A stretch of 64,000 bases of DNA from JBBROS01 sp963752225 (GCA_963752225.1 CAVVXS010000016.1:62001-126000), one strand, 5' to 3'; shown: positions 28,233-37,445, counted from the first letter of the stretch. The notes: generated from the letters alone by a model not told the origin. Numbers and translations: made by a program.

Positions 28233-29524
28233 TACGGCTTCTCCATCGGCTTGGCCGTGGCATGGGCAGGCAGCGGGCCGCCGCCTCCGCCGGGCGGGCC
28301 CATCGGACGCTTCATGACCGGGCTCGAGATGCTTTCGGGCAGCGGCAGCGGGCGCTCGAGCTTGCCCAGCAATGGGATCAGGACCAGGAAGTGCAGGAAG
28401 TAGTAGGCCGTCGCCACGCGGCCGATCACGACCCAGATCCCCTCCGGCGGCTTGCCGCCGACCACGCCGAGCAACACGACAACAGCGACGAACACGAACA
28501 TCAACTGCCGGTAGATCGGCCGGAACCGGGCGCTGCGGACGGGCGACGTGTCGAGCCATGGCAGCACGAACAGCACGAGGATCGAGCTGAACATCAGGAT
28601 GACGCCGCCGAGCTTGTTCGGCACCGAACGCAGGATGGCGTAGAAGGGCAGGAAGTACCATTCCGGCTCGATATGCGCGGGCGTCGCCAAGGGGTTCGCC
28701 GGAATGAAGTTGGCGGCGTCCCCGAGGTAGTACGGATAGAAGAACACGATCAGCGCGAATACGAGCAGGTAGACGCAGATCCCCACGCTGTCCTTGATCG
28801 TGTAGTACGGGTGGAACGGGATCGTATCCTGCGGCGACTTCACATCGATGCCGAGCGGGTTGTTCGACCCGGTGATGTGCAAGGCCACGATGTGCAGGAA
28901 CACCACGCCGGTGATCATGAACGGCAGCAGGTAGTGCAGGCTGAAGAACCGGTTGAGGGTGGGATTATCCACGCTGAACCCGCCCCACAGCAGCGTCACA
29001 ATGTAATCGCCGACCAGTGGGATGGCCGAGAACAGGTTGGTGATGACCGTCGCACCCCAGTAGCTCATCTGGCCCCACGGCAGCACGTAGCCCATGAACG
29101 CGGTCGCCATCATCAACAACAGGATGACAACGCCGAGCATGAACAGCAGCTCGCGCGGCTTCTTGTATGATCCGTAATACAGGTTACGGAAAATGTGGAT
29201 GTAGACCACGATAAAGAACATCGATGCGCCGTTGGCGTGCACGTAGCGCAGCAGCCAGCCGTAGTTCACGTCGCGCATGATGCGCTGGACGCTTTCGAAG
29301 GCATTGGCCTTGTTCGGGTCGTAGTTCATCGCCAGGAAAATGCCCGTGGCGATCATGATCACGAGGTTGATGATAGCGAGCGCGCCGAAGTTCCAAAAAT
29401 AGTTGAAGTTCTTTGGCGTCGGGAACGTGCCGTATTCCTTCTGCATCATCGTGAAGATGGGCATACGGGTGTCAATCCAGTTGATCACTGGATTCTTGAT
29501 CTCGCTCTGATGCAGGCCGGCCAT
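28232..29524 (-). CDS. petB: Cytochrome b of the bc1 complex
   Basis: Core membrane subunit of complex III (430 residues) carrying hemes bL and bH and the quinone sites. Paired heme-ligand histidines are seen in YVHANGASMFF / IHIFRNLYYGSYK and in HYLLPFMITGVVFLHIVALH. The Qo-site PEWY motif occurs in EPEWYFLPFYAILRSV. About eight membrane helices are visible. The ATG at 29524 follows the expected petA stop by 11 bases. Because of the extra base in petA, the open frame here continues upstream into petA, which is not evidence for a real fusion. Confidence 0.96.
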   Translation of the reverse strand: MAGLHQSEIKNPVINWIDTRMPIFTMMQKEYGTFPTPKNFNYFWNFGALAIINLVIMIATGIFLAMNYDPNKANAFESVQRIMRDVNYGWLLRYVHANGASMFFIVVYIHIFRNLYYGSYKKPRELLFMLGVVILLLMMATAFMGYVLPWGQMSYWGATVITNLFSAIPLVGDYIVTLLWGGFSVDNPTLNRFFSLHYLLPFMITGVVFLHIVALHITGSNNPLGIDVKSPQDTIPFHPYYTIKDSVGICVYLLVFALIVFFYPYYLGDAANFIPANPLATPAHIEPEWYFLPFYAILRSVPNKLGGVILMFSSILVLFVLPWLDTSPVRSARFRPIYRQLMFVFVAVVVLLGVVGGKPPEGIWVVIGRVATAYYFLHFLVLIPLLGKLERPLPLPESISSPVMKRPMGPPGGGGGPLPAHATAKPMEKP

Positions 29525-29535
29525 CGCTGTTCTCC

Positions 29536-30112
29536 TCAGCCGATCTTGATCTTGGTATCGTTGGCAAACACGTAAGGGGGAACGCCCAGGTTTGCCGGCG
29601 CCGGGCCATGCCGCACACGCCCGGAAACGTCGGTACTGGCTGCCATGGCACGGGCAGAACCAGCCGCCGTAATCGCCGCGCGGGTCGGTCGACTTGTTGC
29701 CCAGTGGCACGCAGCCGAGATGCGTGCAGATGCCGATCACCACGAGGTATTTCTCGTGCCCGGCCTTGACCCGCTCGCTGTCGGGTTGCGGGTCGATCAT
29801 GTCGCGCAGCGGCGTTGTCTCGGCCGTCTTGATCTCGTCCGCGCTGCGGGAGCGCACGAAGATCGGCTTGCCGCGCCACACTACGGTGATCGCCTGGCCT
29901 TCCGGCACCGGTGCGAGGTCCACGTCGATGCTCGACAGGGCGAGCACGTCGCCGGCCGGGTTCATGCTGTCGATGAACGGCCACACGATCGAGGCGACGC
30001 CGATCGCGGCGACGCTGCCGGTCACCAACTTCAGAAAGTCGCGCTTGCTTCCGTCCGGATTGCCGACGGTGGTGATCGCGTCGCGGGCGGTGGCGCTGGC
30101 AGTGTCGGCCAT
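29536..30112 (-). pseudogene. petA: Rieske iron-sulfur protein of the bc1 complex, frameshifted
   Basis: The ubiquinol-cytochrome c reductase Rieske subunit: TAT-like N-terminus (SKRDFLKLVTGSVAA), first cluster motif CTHLGC, second CPCHGSQY. Directly after CPCHGSQY the frame breaks. Removing one C from the CC at 29632-29633 restores the family sequence (DVSGRVRHGPAPANLGVP ... TKIKIG) and a stop at 29536-29538, giving 191 residues. As it stands, the frame runs into petB. A sequencing or assembly error is the likeliest cause, since petB and petC are intact and the downstream petA sequence is perfectly conserved. Confidence 0.88.
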
Positions 30113-30271
30113 TCTATCCCTCTTGAACTCATCCCCGCGCCACGCGGCCCGGGCAGAAACGCGCTGAATGAACCCGATCCAGCAGTGCGGCGCACCATAA
30201 AGGCGGGTTCAGCCCCCTGCAATCGCGGCACGAAGGCTTTATGCTGGTCACGCACATTGGACGGGTTGAAC

Positions 30272-31201
30272 ATGTCGCAAGGGTCCCAGCAAACGGCGCC
30301 GCCGCCGCCGCCGCATGAGGCGTTGAAGCCGGAGGCCAAGCAGTGGTTCGAATCGCTGCGCGACCAGATCTGCGACGCGTTCGAGGCGATCGAGGACGAA
30401 GCGGACGGCGCGATCGCCGGCCGGGCAGCGGGCCGTTTCGAGCGCAAGCCGTGGTCCCGCCCGGACGATCCCGGCGCCAGCCTGCAAGGGGGCGGCGTCA
30501 TCAGCCTGCTGCGCGGCGGCCGGGTGTTCGAGAAGGTGGGCGTGAACGTGTCCACCGTTTGGGGCGAGTTCAGCCCCGAGTTCCGCCGCTCCATCCCCGG
30601 TGCCGAGCAGGACCCGCGCTTCTGGGCCAGCGGCATCAGCCTCGTCGCCCACATGCAGAGCCCGCTCGTGCCGGCCGCGCACATGAACACCCGCATGCTG
30701 GTCACCACCCGCGGCTGGTTCGGCGGCGGCGGCGACCTGACGCCGATGCGGCTCGAGACGCCCGAGGCGCAGGAGGACGCGGCCACGTTCCACGCCGCCT
30801 ATCGCGACGCCTGCGACCGGCACGCCCACGGTGGCGCCGGTCCCGGCGACTACCCGGCCTTTAAGAAGTGGTGCGACGAGTATTTCTGGCTGCCGCATCG
30901 CAACGAGCCGCGCGGGGCCGGCGGTATCTTCTACGACCACGTCTTCTCCGGCGACGCCCGGGCCGATTTCGCCTTCACCCAGGACGTCGGCCGCGCCTTC
31001 CTGCAGTCTTATCCGGCCATCATTCGCCGTCGCATGCGCGATCCGTGGTCGGATGCGGACCGGCAGCACCAGCTCGTCCGGCGCGGCCGTTACGTGGAGT
31101 TCAACCTGCTGCACGACCGGGGCACATTGTTCGGCCTCAAGACCGGCGGCAACGTCGAGGCCATCCTGATGAGCTTGCCGCCCGCGGTGGGTTGGCCCTA
31201 G
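30272..31201 (+). CDS. hemF: Oxygen-dependent coproporphyrinogen III oxidase
   Basis: Heme-synthesis enzyme (309 residues) that oxidatively decarboxylates coproporphyrinogen III to protoporphyrinogen IX using oxygen. Conserved stretches are GGGVISLLRGGRVFEKVGVN, HMNTRMLVTTRGWFGGGGDL, KKWCDEYFWLPHRNEPRG and GRYVEFNLLHDRGT. The ATG at 30272 gives the family length; the frame is open upstream as antisense of petA. It is divergent from petABC with a shared 159-base promoter region. Confidence 0.96.
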   Translation: MSQGSQQTAPPPPPHEALKPEAKQWFESLRDQICDAFEAIEDEADGAIAGRAAGRFERKPWSRPDDPGASLQGGGVISLLRGGRVFEKVGVNVSTVWGEFSPEFRRSIPGAEQDPRFWASGISLVAHMQSPLVPAAHMNTRMLVTTRGWFGGGGDLTPMRLETPEAQEDAATFHAAYRDACDRHAHGGAGPGDYPAFKKWCDEYFWLPHRNEPRGAGGIFYDHVFSGDARADFAFTQDVGRAFLQSYPAIIRRRMRDPWSDADRQHQLVRRGRYVEFNLLHDRGTLFGLKTGGNVEAILMSLPPAVGWP

Positions 31202-31230
31202 CTATGTTCTCGTTCAACCGGAGGTCGCCG

Positions 31231-31773
31231 ATGATCAGCCCGTTCCGCCTGGCCGCCATGCTGCTGGCGCTCTCCGCAGCGCCCGTCCTGGCCCAGGCGC
31301 CCGCACCGACGCAGAGGCCGGCGCCCGGCGCGCCGGCGGTGCCCGCGCCGTCGGCGGCCGCCCCCGCGCCGGCCAAGACCCCGGTGCTCAACACCACGCC
31401 CAGCCCGGCGGCGGCTGGCGGCAAGGTCGACATCAACGCCGCCAACGAGCAGCAGCTCGACGCCCTGCCCGGCGTCGGGCCGGCCCGCGCTAAAGCGATC
31501 GTCGCCGGACGGCCCTATTCGGACCTCGATGACCTGGTGAAGAAGAGCGTGCTCAGCCAAAGCGTGTTCGACGGCGCCAAGTCGCGCATGGCGCTCGCGA
31601 ACATCAACACCGCCAGCGCCGCCGACCTGGCACGGACGCTCCCGGGGATCGGCGACGTGCGCTCGCGGGCGATCGTGGCGGGGCGGCCCTACAAGGCGCC
31701 GGACGACCTGGTGCGCAAGAACATCCTGACGAAGGACGCTTACGACAAGATCAAGGACCTCGTCGTGTTCTGA
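31231..31773 (+). CDS. Exported helix-hairpin-helix protein
   Basis: About 180 residues: signal peptide (MISPFRLAAMLLALSAAPVLA), a Pro/Ala-rich stretch to about residue 65, then two ComEA-like helix-hairpin-helix modules (KVDINAANEQQLDALPGVG and NINTASAADLARTLPGIGDV). HhH motifs of this kind bind DNA without sequence specificity, as in the ComEA uptake receptor. No other competence gene is nearby, so a role in DNA uptake is only a possibility. The ATG at 31231 has GGAGG upstream; 31204 is an alternative. Confidence 0.82.
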   Translation: MISPFRLAAMLLALSAAPVLAQAPAPTQRPAPGAPAVPAPSAAAPAPAKTPVLNTTPSPAAAGGKVDINAANEQQLDALPGVGPARAKAIVAGRPYSDLDDLVKKSVLSQSVFDGAKSRMALANINTASAADLARTLPGIGDVRSRAIVAGRPYKAPDDLVRKNILTKDAYDKIKDLVVF

Positions 31774-31774
31774 A

Positions 31775-32776
31775 TCAGGCGGCGGTCAGGGCGTCCGTGT
31801 AGCCGAACAGGCCGGTCGAGCCGCCGGTGTGAAGGAAGACGACGGTCTGGCCGCTCTTGAACGTCCCATTGCGGATGAGGTCGATCAGGCCGGCCATGCC
31901 TTTGCCGGAGTAGACGGGGTCGAGGAAGATGCCCTCGGTGCGGGCAACCATCTGCACCGCTTCGACCATGCCGGGGGTGGGGTGGCCATAGCCGGGGCCG
32001 ACATAGTCGCAATTGGCCTCGACGGCGTCGGCCGGTAAAGGTTGCTTGATGCCGAGATGGGCGAGCGTGGCCTCGGCCAGCTTGCGGACGTTGGCTTCCT
32101 GCTTGTCCCGGGGGTTGCGCACGCCGATGCCCAGCGTGCGGATGGGCGAGTTCAAGGCGTGCAGGCCGGCGACCAGGCCGGCTTGGGTGCCGGCGCTGCC
32201 GGTGGCGTGGACGAGGCGGTCGACGTTGAGGCCCAACTCATTCAACTGCGCGACCAGCTCGGCGGCGACGTGGACGTAGCCGAGCGCACCGGTCGCGTTG
32301 GAGCCGCCGCCAGGGATCAGGTACGGCTTGGCGCCGTCACGCTCGAGCTTGGCGCCGACCTCCTCGATGGCGGCCTGCATGTCGGCGCCGCCGGGGCGGT
32401 ATTCAATGTCGATGCCCATCAGGCGGTCGAGCAGGACGTTGCCTGAATTGAGATACTCGTGGTCGTTGGTGTCGATGCGATGCTCGAGCACCGCGGTGCA
32501 GCGCAAGCCGAGCTTGGCGGCGACGGCCGCGGTCTGGCGGACATGGTTGGATTGCACCGCGCCTTGCGTCACGAGGTGGTCGGCGCCTTTCGCGAGGGCG
32601 TCGCCGGCCAGGTATTCCAGCTTGCGGACCTTGTTGCCGCCGCCGCCCATGCCGGTGAGGTCGTCGCGCTTCATCCAGATCGCCGGGCCGCCCAGGGCCT
32701 TGCTGAGGTTGGGCAGATGCTCGAGCGGGGTCGGCGCCTGGCAGAGCTTCACGCGGGGAAATTGGGCGAGGTTCAT
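31775..32776 (-). CDS. D-cysteine desulfhydrase / ACC deaminase family
   Basis: PLP enzyme of 333 residues (fold type II). The lysine that binds PLP is in GGGGNKVRKLEYL, and the phosphate loop is ATGSAGTQAGL. The family splits D-cysteine to pyruvate, ammonia and sulfide, or deaminates aminocyclopropane carboxylate. Its position, divergent from an M20 amidohydrolase coupled to a TauABC-type importer, favours a sulfur substrate. The start ATG at 32776 gives the usual MNLAQFPRVKLCQAPTPLE. Confidence 0.9.
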   Translation of the reverse strand: MNLAQFPRVKLCQAPTPLEHLPNLSKALGGPAIWMKRDDLTGMGGGGNKVRKLEYLAGDALAKGADHLVTQGAVQSNHVRQTAAVAAKLGLRCTAVLEHRIDTNDHEYLNSGNVLLDRLMGIDIEYRPGGADMQAAIEEVGAKLERDGAKPYLIPGGGSNATGALGYVHVAAELVAQLNELGLNVDRLVHATGSAGTQAGLVAGLHALNSPIRTLGIGVRNPRDKQEANVRKLAEATLAHLGIKQPLPADAVEANCDYVGPGYGHPTPGMVEAVQMVARTEGIFLDPVYSGKGMAGLIDLIRNGTFKSGQTVVFLHTGGSTGLFGYTDALTAA

Positions 32777-32859
32777 GGGACGGCTCCGGGTTGGCCGGAC
32801 GTTTGCATCATGGCCCGGCAGGTGCAAGCTGCCCTGCCGTTGTGCGGAGAGACGCGATT

Positions 32860-34032
32860 TTGAGCAACCCGATCGAAAGCATCCGGCCGTGGCAGGACGA
32901 GCTGGTGGCCATAAGGCGTGACATCCACGCGCACCCGGAGCTGGGCATGGAGGAACACCGGACGGCGGCACTGGTCGCCGACCGGCTCGAGGCGTGGGGG
33001 ATCGAGGTGCACCGAGGCGTCGGCAAAACCGGCGTCGTCGGCGTGCTGCGCAACGGACCCGGCAATACCAATTCGAAGCATGGTGCGATCGGGCTGCGGG
33101 CCGACATGGACGCGCTGCCGATGACGGAGATGACGGGGCTGCCTTGGGCCTCCACCGTGCCGGGCAAGATGCACGCCTGCGGGCATGATGGGCATACGAC
33201 GATGTTGCTGAGGGCCGCGCGGTATCTCGCGGAAACGCGGCGGTTCAGCGGGACGGTCGTCTTCATATTCCAGCCCGGCGAGGAGGGATGTGGCGGCGCG
33301 TTGGCGATGCTGGAGGACGGGCTGTTCGAGCGGTTCCCGTGCGACGCGATCTACGGCATGCACAACCGCACCGGCATGGATGTCGGCACGTATGCGGTTC
33401 GGGAAGGCGCGGTGATGGCCGGCGGTGCGTTTTTCGACATCACCGTGGGCGGCAAGGGATCGCACGGAGCGCGACCGGAGATGAGCGTGGACCCGGTGCT
33501 GACGGCATGCCATCTGGCGACCGCGCTGCAATCCATCGTGTCGCGCAACATCTCGCCGCGTGACCCGGCAGTGGTGAGCGTGACCAAGGTGACGGGCGGG
33601 GACGCCTACAATGTCATCCCGCAAAGCGCGACGCTTTCGGGGACGGCGCGGTTCTTCCGGCGTGAGGTGGGCGACGAGATCGAGACGGCGCTGCGGCGGC
33701 TGAGCGAGGGTGTGGCGGCCGGGTTCGGCGCGACGGCGGCGGTGGATTGGCGGCTGATCTTTGCGCCGACCGTCAATGCGGCGGAGCCGGTGGCAGTGGT
33801 GGAGGCGGCGGTCGGCGACCTGGGCGCGCCGCTCTACACCGACAAGCCGCCGGTGATGGGGTCGGAGGACTTCGCCTTCATGCTGGAGCGGGTGCCGGGC
33901 GCCTATCTCAACATAGGCAACGGGCCGGGCTTCTCGCCGCACCACCCCGGCTACGCCTTCGAGGACGCGGCTATTCCCTATGGCGCCGGGCTGTATGCGC
34001 GAGTGGCCGAGCGGGCGTTGGCGGCGGCATGA
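32860..34032 (+). CDS. M20 family amidohydrolase (N-acyl amino acid type)
   Basis: Metallopeptidase-family hydrolase of 390 residues that removes acyl groups from N-acylated amino acids or similar amides. Metal ligands and catalytic residues are visible: HACGHDGHTT (Cys/His), QPGEEG (Glu), GMHNRTG (His) and MGSEDFAFM (Glu). A dimerisation domain sits in the middle (HGARPEMSVDPV). The start is a TTG at 32860 with GGAGA upstream. Its stop overlaps the first permease start (ATGA), so hydrolase and importer are made together, which suggests it acts on the imported compound. Confidence 0.9.
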   Translation: MSNPIESIRPWQDELVAIRRDIHAHPELGMEEHRTAALVADRLEAWGIEVHRGVGKTGVVGVLRNGPGNTNSKHGAIGLRADMDALPMTEMTGLPWASTVPGKMHACGHDGHTTMLLRAARYLAETRRFSGTVVFIFQPGEEGCGGALAMLEDGLFERFPCDAIYGMHNRTGMDVGTYAVREGAVMAGGAFFDITVGGKGSHGARPEMSVDPVLTACHLATALQSIVSRNISPRDPAVVSVTKVTGGDAYNVIPQSATLSGTARFFRREVGDEIETALRRLSEGVAAGFGATAAVDWRLIFAPTVNAAEPVAVVEAAVGDLGAPLYTDKPPVMGSEDFAFMLERVPGAYLNIGNGPGFSPHHPGYAFEDAAIPYGAGLYARVAERALAAA

Positions 34033-34865
34033 TCGACGGGGTGGTCGCGCCGTCCGGGGCGGCCACGCAGCCGGCGGGCAGAACGCTTCGGCGGCGCGAG
34101 TGGCCGGCGGGCGCTTACGGCGCCGCATCGGTCGGGATCATGGTCGTGACATGGTGGGCGCTTTCGGGATCCGGCGCAGTGTCACGCGACCTGCTGCCGA
34201 CGCCGGCGGACGTGCTCGAGGCGTTTCTCGAGGTGGTGGGCGAGGGCTACCGCGGGACGACGCTGTGGGGCAACGCGCTGTCCACGCTGGGGCGGCTCGG
34301 GGCCGGGTTCGGGCTGGCGGTGGCCGCCGGGGTGCCGCTCGGGCTGTGGATGGGCGGCAGCCGGGTGGCGCATGCGGCGCTCGACTGGATCGTGCAGTTC
34401 ATGCGGCCGCTGCCGCCGTTGTCGTACATGATCTTGCTGATCCTGTGGCTGGGGACAGGGAACGGGTCGAAGGCGGCGCTGCTGTTCCTGACGGCGTTCC
34501 CGATCGTGGTCGCGTCAAGTGCGGCCGGGGTGCGGGGGGTGAAGCGGCAGCGGGTGCAGGCGGCGCGGGCGTTGGGGGCGAGCGAGAGCCAGGTGTTCCG
34601 GCATGTGATCCTGCCGTCGGCGGCGCCGATGGTGCTGACGGGGTTGCAAGTGGCGCTGGCGGCGGCGTTCTCGACGGTGGTGTCGGCGGAGTTGCTGGCG
34701 GCGACGGACGGGCTCGGGTGGATGGTGATCTCAGCCAGCACGTTCCTGCGCAACGACATCATCGTGCTCGTCATCCTGGTGCTTGGAGGGCTGGGCGTGC
34801 TGTTGGCGTGGTCGCTGCGGGTGCTGGATCGGCGGCTGGTGCATTGGCGCGGGCGGGACGCGTGA
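34029..34865 (+). CDS. ABC transporter permease, TauC/SsuC family (first)
   Basis: Inner-membrane permease of 278 residues with about six helices. The cytoplasmic EAA-type loop AARALGASESQVFRHVILPSA contacts the ATPase. It belongs to the nitrate/sulfonate/taurine permease group (LLPTPADVLEAF near the N-terminus is typical). It overlaps the amidohydrolase by ATGA and the second permease by GTGA. Together with the next gene it would form a heterodimeric channel, unlike the single TauC of classical taurine systems. Confidence 0.9.
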   Translation: MIDGVVAPSGAATQPAGRTLRRREWPAGAYGAASVGIMVVTWWALSGSGAVSRDLLPTPADVLEAFLEVVGEGYRGTTLWGNALSTLGRLGAGFGLAVAAGVPLGLWMGGSRVAHAALDWIVQFMRPLPPLSYMILLILWLGTGNGSKAALLFLTAFPIVVASSAAGVRGVKRQRVQAARALGASESQVFRHVILPSAAPMVLTGLQVALAAAFSTVVSAELLAATDGLGWMVISASTFLRNDIIVLVILVLGGLGVLLAWSLRVLDRRLVHWRGRDA

Positions 34866-35641
34866 GGGTGTCGCCGGAGCGGGTGCCGTCCTCGGCCATC
34901 ACCCTGCTCAGCGGCTTCGCCGTTGCCGCCATCTGGGTGGGGGTGACCGGGGGCGGGCTGATCCGCGACCTGTTTCTGCCGGGCCCGGTGGACGTGTGGC
35001 AGGGCTTCGAGGAGCTGATGGAGGAGGGCTACAAGGGCCGCACCCTGCTGGAGCACATGGGCGTCAGCCTGATGCGGGTGGGGGCCGGCTTCGTGAGCGG
35101 AGCGGTGGTGGGCACCGGGCTTGGACTGGCGATGGGCTATTGGCGCCGGGTGGATGCGGCGGCGGCGCCGTTCATCGAGTTCCTGCGGCCATTGCCGCAG
35201 CTGGCCTATCTCGTGCTGCTGATCGTGTGGCTCGGGATCGGCGAGACGAGCAAGATCACCATGCTGTTCCTGGCGGCACTGCCGGTCGCGGCCGTGGCGG
35301 CGCGGGACGGGGTGCGCAACGTGCCGGCCGAGCGGCTCAGCGTCGCCCGGGCACTGGGGGCGAGCCAGTGGCAGGTGTTCGTTCACGTGGTGCTGCCGTC
35401 AGCGCTGCCGGAGGTGCTGGTCGGCGCCCGGCTGGCCGCGGGGATCGTGTATGGGACGCTGATTGCGGCTGAGATCATCTCGGGGGCGAACGGGATCGGC
35501 TGGATGATCCTGGATGCCGGGCGGTTCCTGCGCTCGGATTACGTGTTCGTCGGCATCCTGATGATCGGGCTGGCGGGGGTGGTGATCGATCGGCTGCTGG
35601 TCTTGGTCGAGCGGCGGGTCGTGCATTGGGCGGGACGTTGA
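34862..35641 (+). CDS. ABC transporter permease, TauC/SsuC family (second)
   Basis: Second permease (259 residues) homologous to the first, with EAA-type loop VARALGASQWQVFVHVVLPSA, LFLPGPVDVWQGFEEL near the N-terminus and six predicted helices. The start is GTG at 34862 overlapping the previous stop (GTGA). The binding-protein gene follows 15 bases later, with GGAGGGGGAG in between as its ribosome-binding site. Confidence 0.9.
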   Translation: MRVSPERVPSSAITLLSGFAVAAIWVGVTGGGLIRDLFLPGPVDVWQGFEELMEEGYKGRTLLEHMGVSLMRVGAGFVSGAVVGTGLGLAMGYWRRVDAAAAPFIEFLRPLPQLAYLVLLIVWLGIGETSKITMLFLAALPVAAVAARDGVRNVPAERLSVARALGASQWQVFVHVVLPSALPEVLVGARLAAGIVYGTLIAAEIISGANGIGWMILDAGRFLRSDYVFVGILMIGLAGVVIDRLLVLVERRVVHWAGR

Positions 35642-35656
35642 AGGAGGGGGAGTGAC

Positions 35657-36676
35657 ATGGTGTTTTCGGGACTGACACGGCGTGGGGTGCTGGCCGGGGC
35701 GGGGGCGGTGCCGTTCGCGATCGGGCGGGCGCGGGCGGCGGCGCCGGGCGGGATGAATATCGGCTTCTTCACCGAAACCAAGCCGACGATGATCGCCAAG
35801 GGGCTCGGCTGGTTCGAGCAGGGTGCGGGGGCGAAGCTGTCCTGGACCGAGATGGGCAGCGGGGCGGACATCAACACGGCGATCACGGCGGGGAGCTGCG
35901 ACATCGGGCTCGCGACCGGGTCGGTGGCAACGGCGGCCGGGATAAGCCAGGGGCTGCCGTTCCAGCTGATCGGGATCGTGGACAACATCGGACCCGGCGA
36001 GGACATGACGGTGCGGACGGCGGCGAACATCAAGACGCCGGCCGACTTCAAGGGCAAGAAGGTGGCGACGCCGTTCGGCTCGACCAGCCATTTCCGGCTG
36101 CTGGGCTTCCTCAAGACCAACGGGCTGACGCAACGGGACGTGACGGTGCTGGACATGAAGGCGGCCGCGATCCAGGCGGCGTGGTCGCGGGGCGAGATCG
36201 ACGCGGCCTATGTGTGGCCGCCGGCGCGGAGCAAGATCGCCGAGAACGGCGGCACCCCGTTCAAGACCTGGGACACGCTGGAGAAGGCCGGCTACGTGAT
36301 CGCCGATCTGATCGTGGTGCGGACCGCGTTCGCCGAGCAGTATCCGGACGCAGTGGTGGGGTTCCTCAAGGCCTATGACCGGGCCTTGACGATGTGGCGG
36401 GAGAAGCCGGAGGAGGCGGCCACGATCGTCGCCAAGGAAGCCGGGGTGACGCCGGCGGTCGCGACGGCGGACATGAAGGAATACGACTTCGTGCCGTTCA
36501 AGGAGCAGGCGAGCGCCGCGTGGCTGGGCGCACCCGGCACGCCGGGCAAGTTCGCCGGCGTGCTGAAGAACACCGCCGACTTCCTGGTGGAGCAGCGGTC
36601 GATCAAGACGGCGCCGGGACTCGATGTGTTCCAGAAGGCGATCAACACCGAGTTCATCCGCAAAGCCGTTGCCTGA
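35657..36676 (+). CDS. TauA-like periplasmic substrate-binding protein
   Basis: Periplasmic binding protein of 339 residues. The N-terminus has a TAT-like signal (LTRRGVLAGAGAVPFAIG). The mature protein carries TauA features: GSGADINTAITAGSCDIGL, GKKVATPFGSTSHFRLL and AAAIQAAWSRGEIDAAYVW. TauA binds taurine, but relatives bind other sulfonates and small amines. The ligand here is inferred, and the coupled M20 hydrolase argues for an acylated or amide compound. Confidence 0.9.
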   Translation: MVFSGLTRRGVLAGAGAVPFAIGRARAAAPGGMNIGFFTETKPTMIAKGLGWFEQGAGAKLSWTEMGSGADINTAITAGSCDIGLATGSVATAAGISQGLPFQLIGIVDNIGPGEDMTVRTAANIKTPADFKGKKVATPFGSTSHFRLLGFLKTNGLTQRDVTVLDMKAAAIQAAWSRGEIDAAYVWPPARSKIAENGGTPFKTWDTLEKAGYVIADLIVVRTAFAEQYPDAVVGFLKAYDRALTMWREKPEEAATIVAKEAGVTPAVATADMKEYDFVPFKEQASAAWLGAPGTPGKFAGVLKNTADFLVEQRSIKTAPGLDVFQKAINTEFIRKAVA

Positions 36677-37445
36677 TTTCGTGGAATTCGCCGACGTCTC
36701 GGTCACCTACGGGACCGGGGCGTCGGCGGTCCGCGCGCTGGAACGGGCGGAGCTCGGGTTCGAGCGCGGGGATTTCGTATGCATCGTCGGGCCGTCCGGC
36801 TGCGGCAAGACGACGATGATGCAGACGCTGGCCGGGTTCCTGCCGCCGACGTCGGGGGTGGTTCGGCTGGATGGCGCTGTGGTGACGGGGCCGGGGCCGG
36901 AGCGGGGGGTGGTGTTCCAGCAGCCGGCTTTGTTCCCGTGGATGACGGTCGCCGACAATGCCGGGTTCGGGCCGCGGATGCGGCACGAGGCGAAGGCGGC
37001 GATGCAGGCGCGGGTGGAGCAGTGGCTGCGGACCACGGGCCTGTGGGAGTTCCGGGACCGGTATCCGTACGAGCTGTCGGGGGGGATGCAGCAGCGGCTG
37101 GCGATTGCGCGGGCGCTGTGCAACGAGCCGAAAGTGCTGCTGATGGACGAGCCGTTCGGGGCGCTCGATGCGCTGACGCGGGAGCGGATGCAGGAGGAGC
37201 TGCATGCGGTGTGGCGGCGGACCGGGATGACGGTGGTGTTCATCACGCACAGCGTGGAGGAGGCCTGTTATCTCGGCACGGAGGTGGTGGTGATGTCGCC
37301 GCGGCCGGGGCGGATCGTCGCGCGGCTGCCGATGCCGTTCGCGCGCGGGCATGCGGCGGAGGGCATCCGGGCGGTGAAGTCACGGCCGGATTTCGTCACC
37401 GAGCGGGAGCGGGTGCTGTCGATGATCTGGGAAATGGCGGAGTAG
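36669..37445 (+). CDS. TauB-like ABC transporter ATP-binding protein
   Basis: ATPase of about 258 residues energising the two permeases. Walker A is GPSGCGKTT, the signature is LSGGMQQRL, Walker B is VLLMDEPFGALD, and ITHSVEEA holds the switch histidine. The family includes TauB and SsuB. The N-terminal start is uncertain: TTG at 36669 overlaps the binding-protein stop by eight bases, and GTG at 36681 would give 254 residues. Neither has a strong Shine-Dalgarno sequence. Confidence 0.9.
   Translation: MPDFVEFADVSVTYGTGASAVRALERAELGFERGDFVCIVGPSGCGKTTMMQTLAGFLPPTSGVVRLDGAVVTGPGPERGVVFQQPALFPWMTVADNAGFGPRMRHEAKAAMQARVEQWLRTTGLWEFRDRYPYELSGGMQQRLAIARALCNEPKVLLMDEPFGALDALTRERMQEELHAVWRRTGMTVVFITHSVEEACYLGTEVVVMSPRPGRIVARLPMPFARGHAAEGIRAVKSRPDFVTERERVLSMIWEMAE

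Noticed and set aside
29625..29640. Programmed ribosomal frameshift in petA
   Set aside because: No slippery heptamer or following structure typical of programmed frameshifting is seen at CAG-TAC-CGA-C.
28232..30112. Natural fusion of Rieske protein and cytochrome b
   Set aside because: The sequence between the two parts is out-of-frame Rieske coding sequence; a single-base correction restores two separate genes with their own stop, ribosome-binding region and start.
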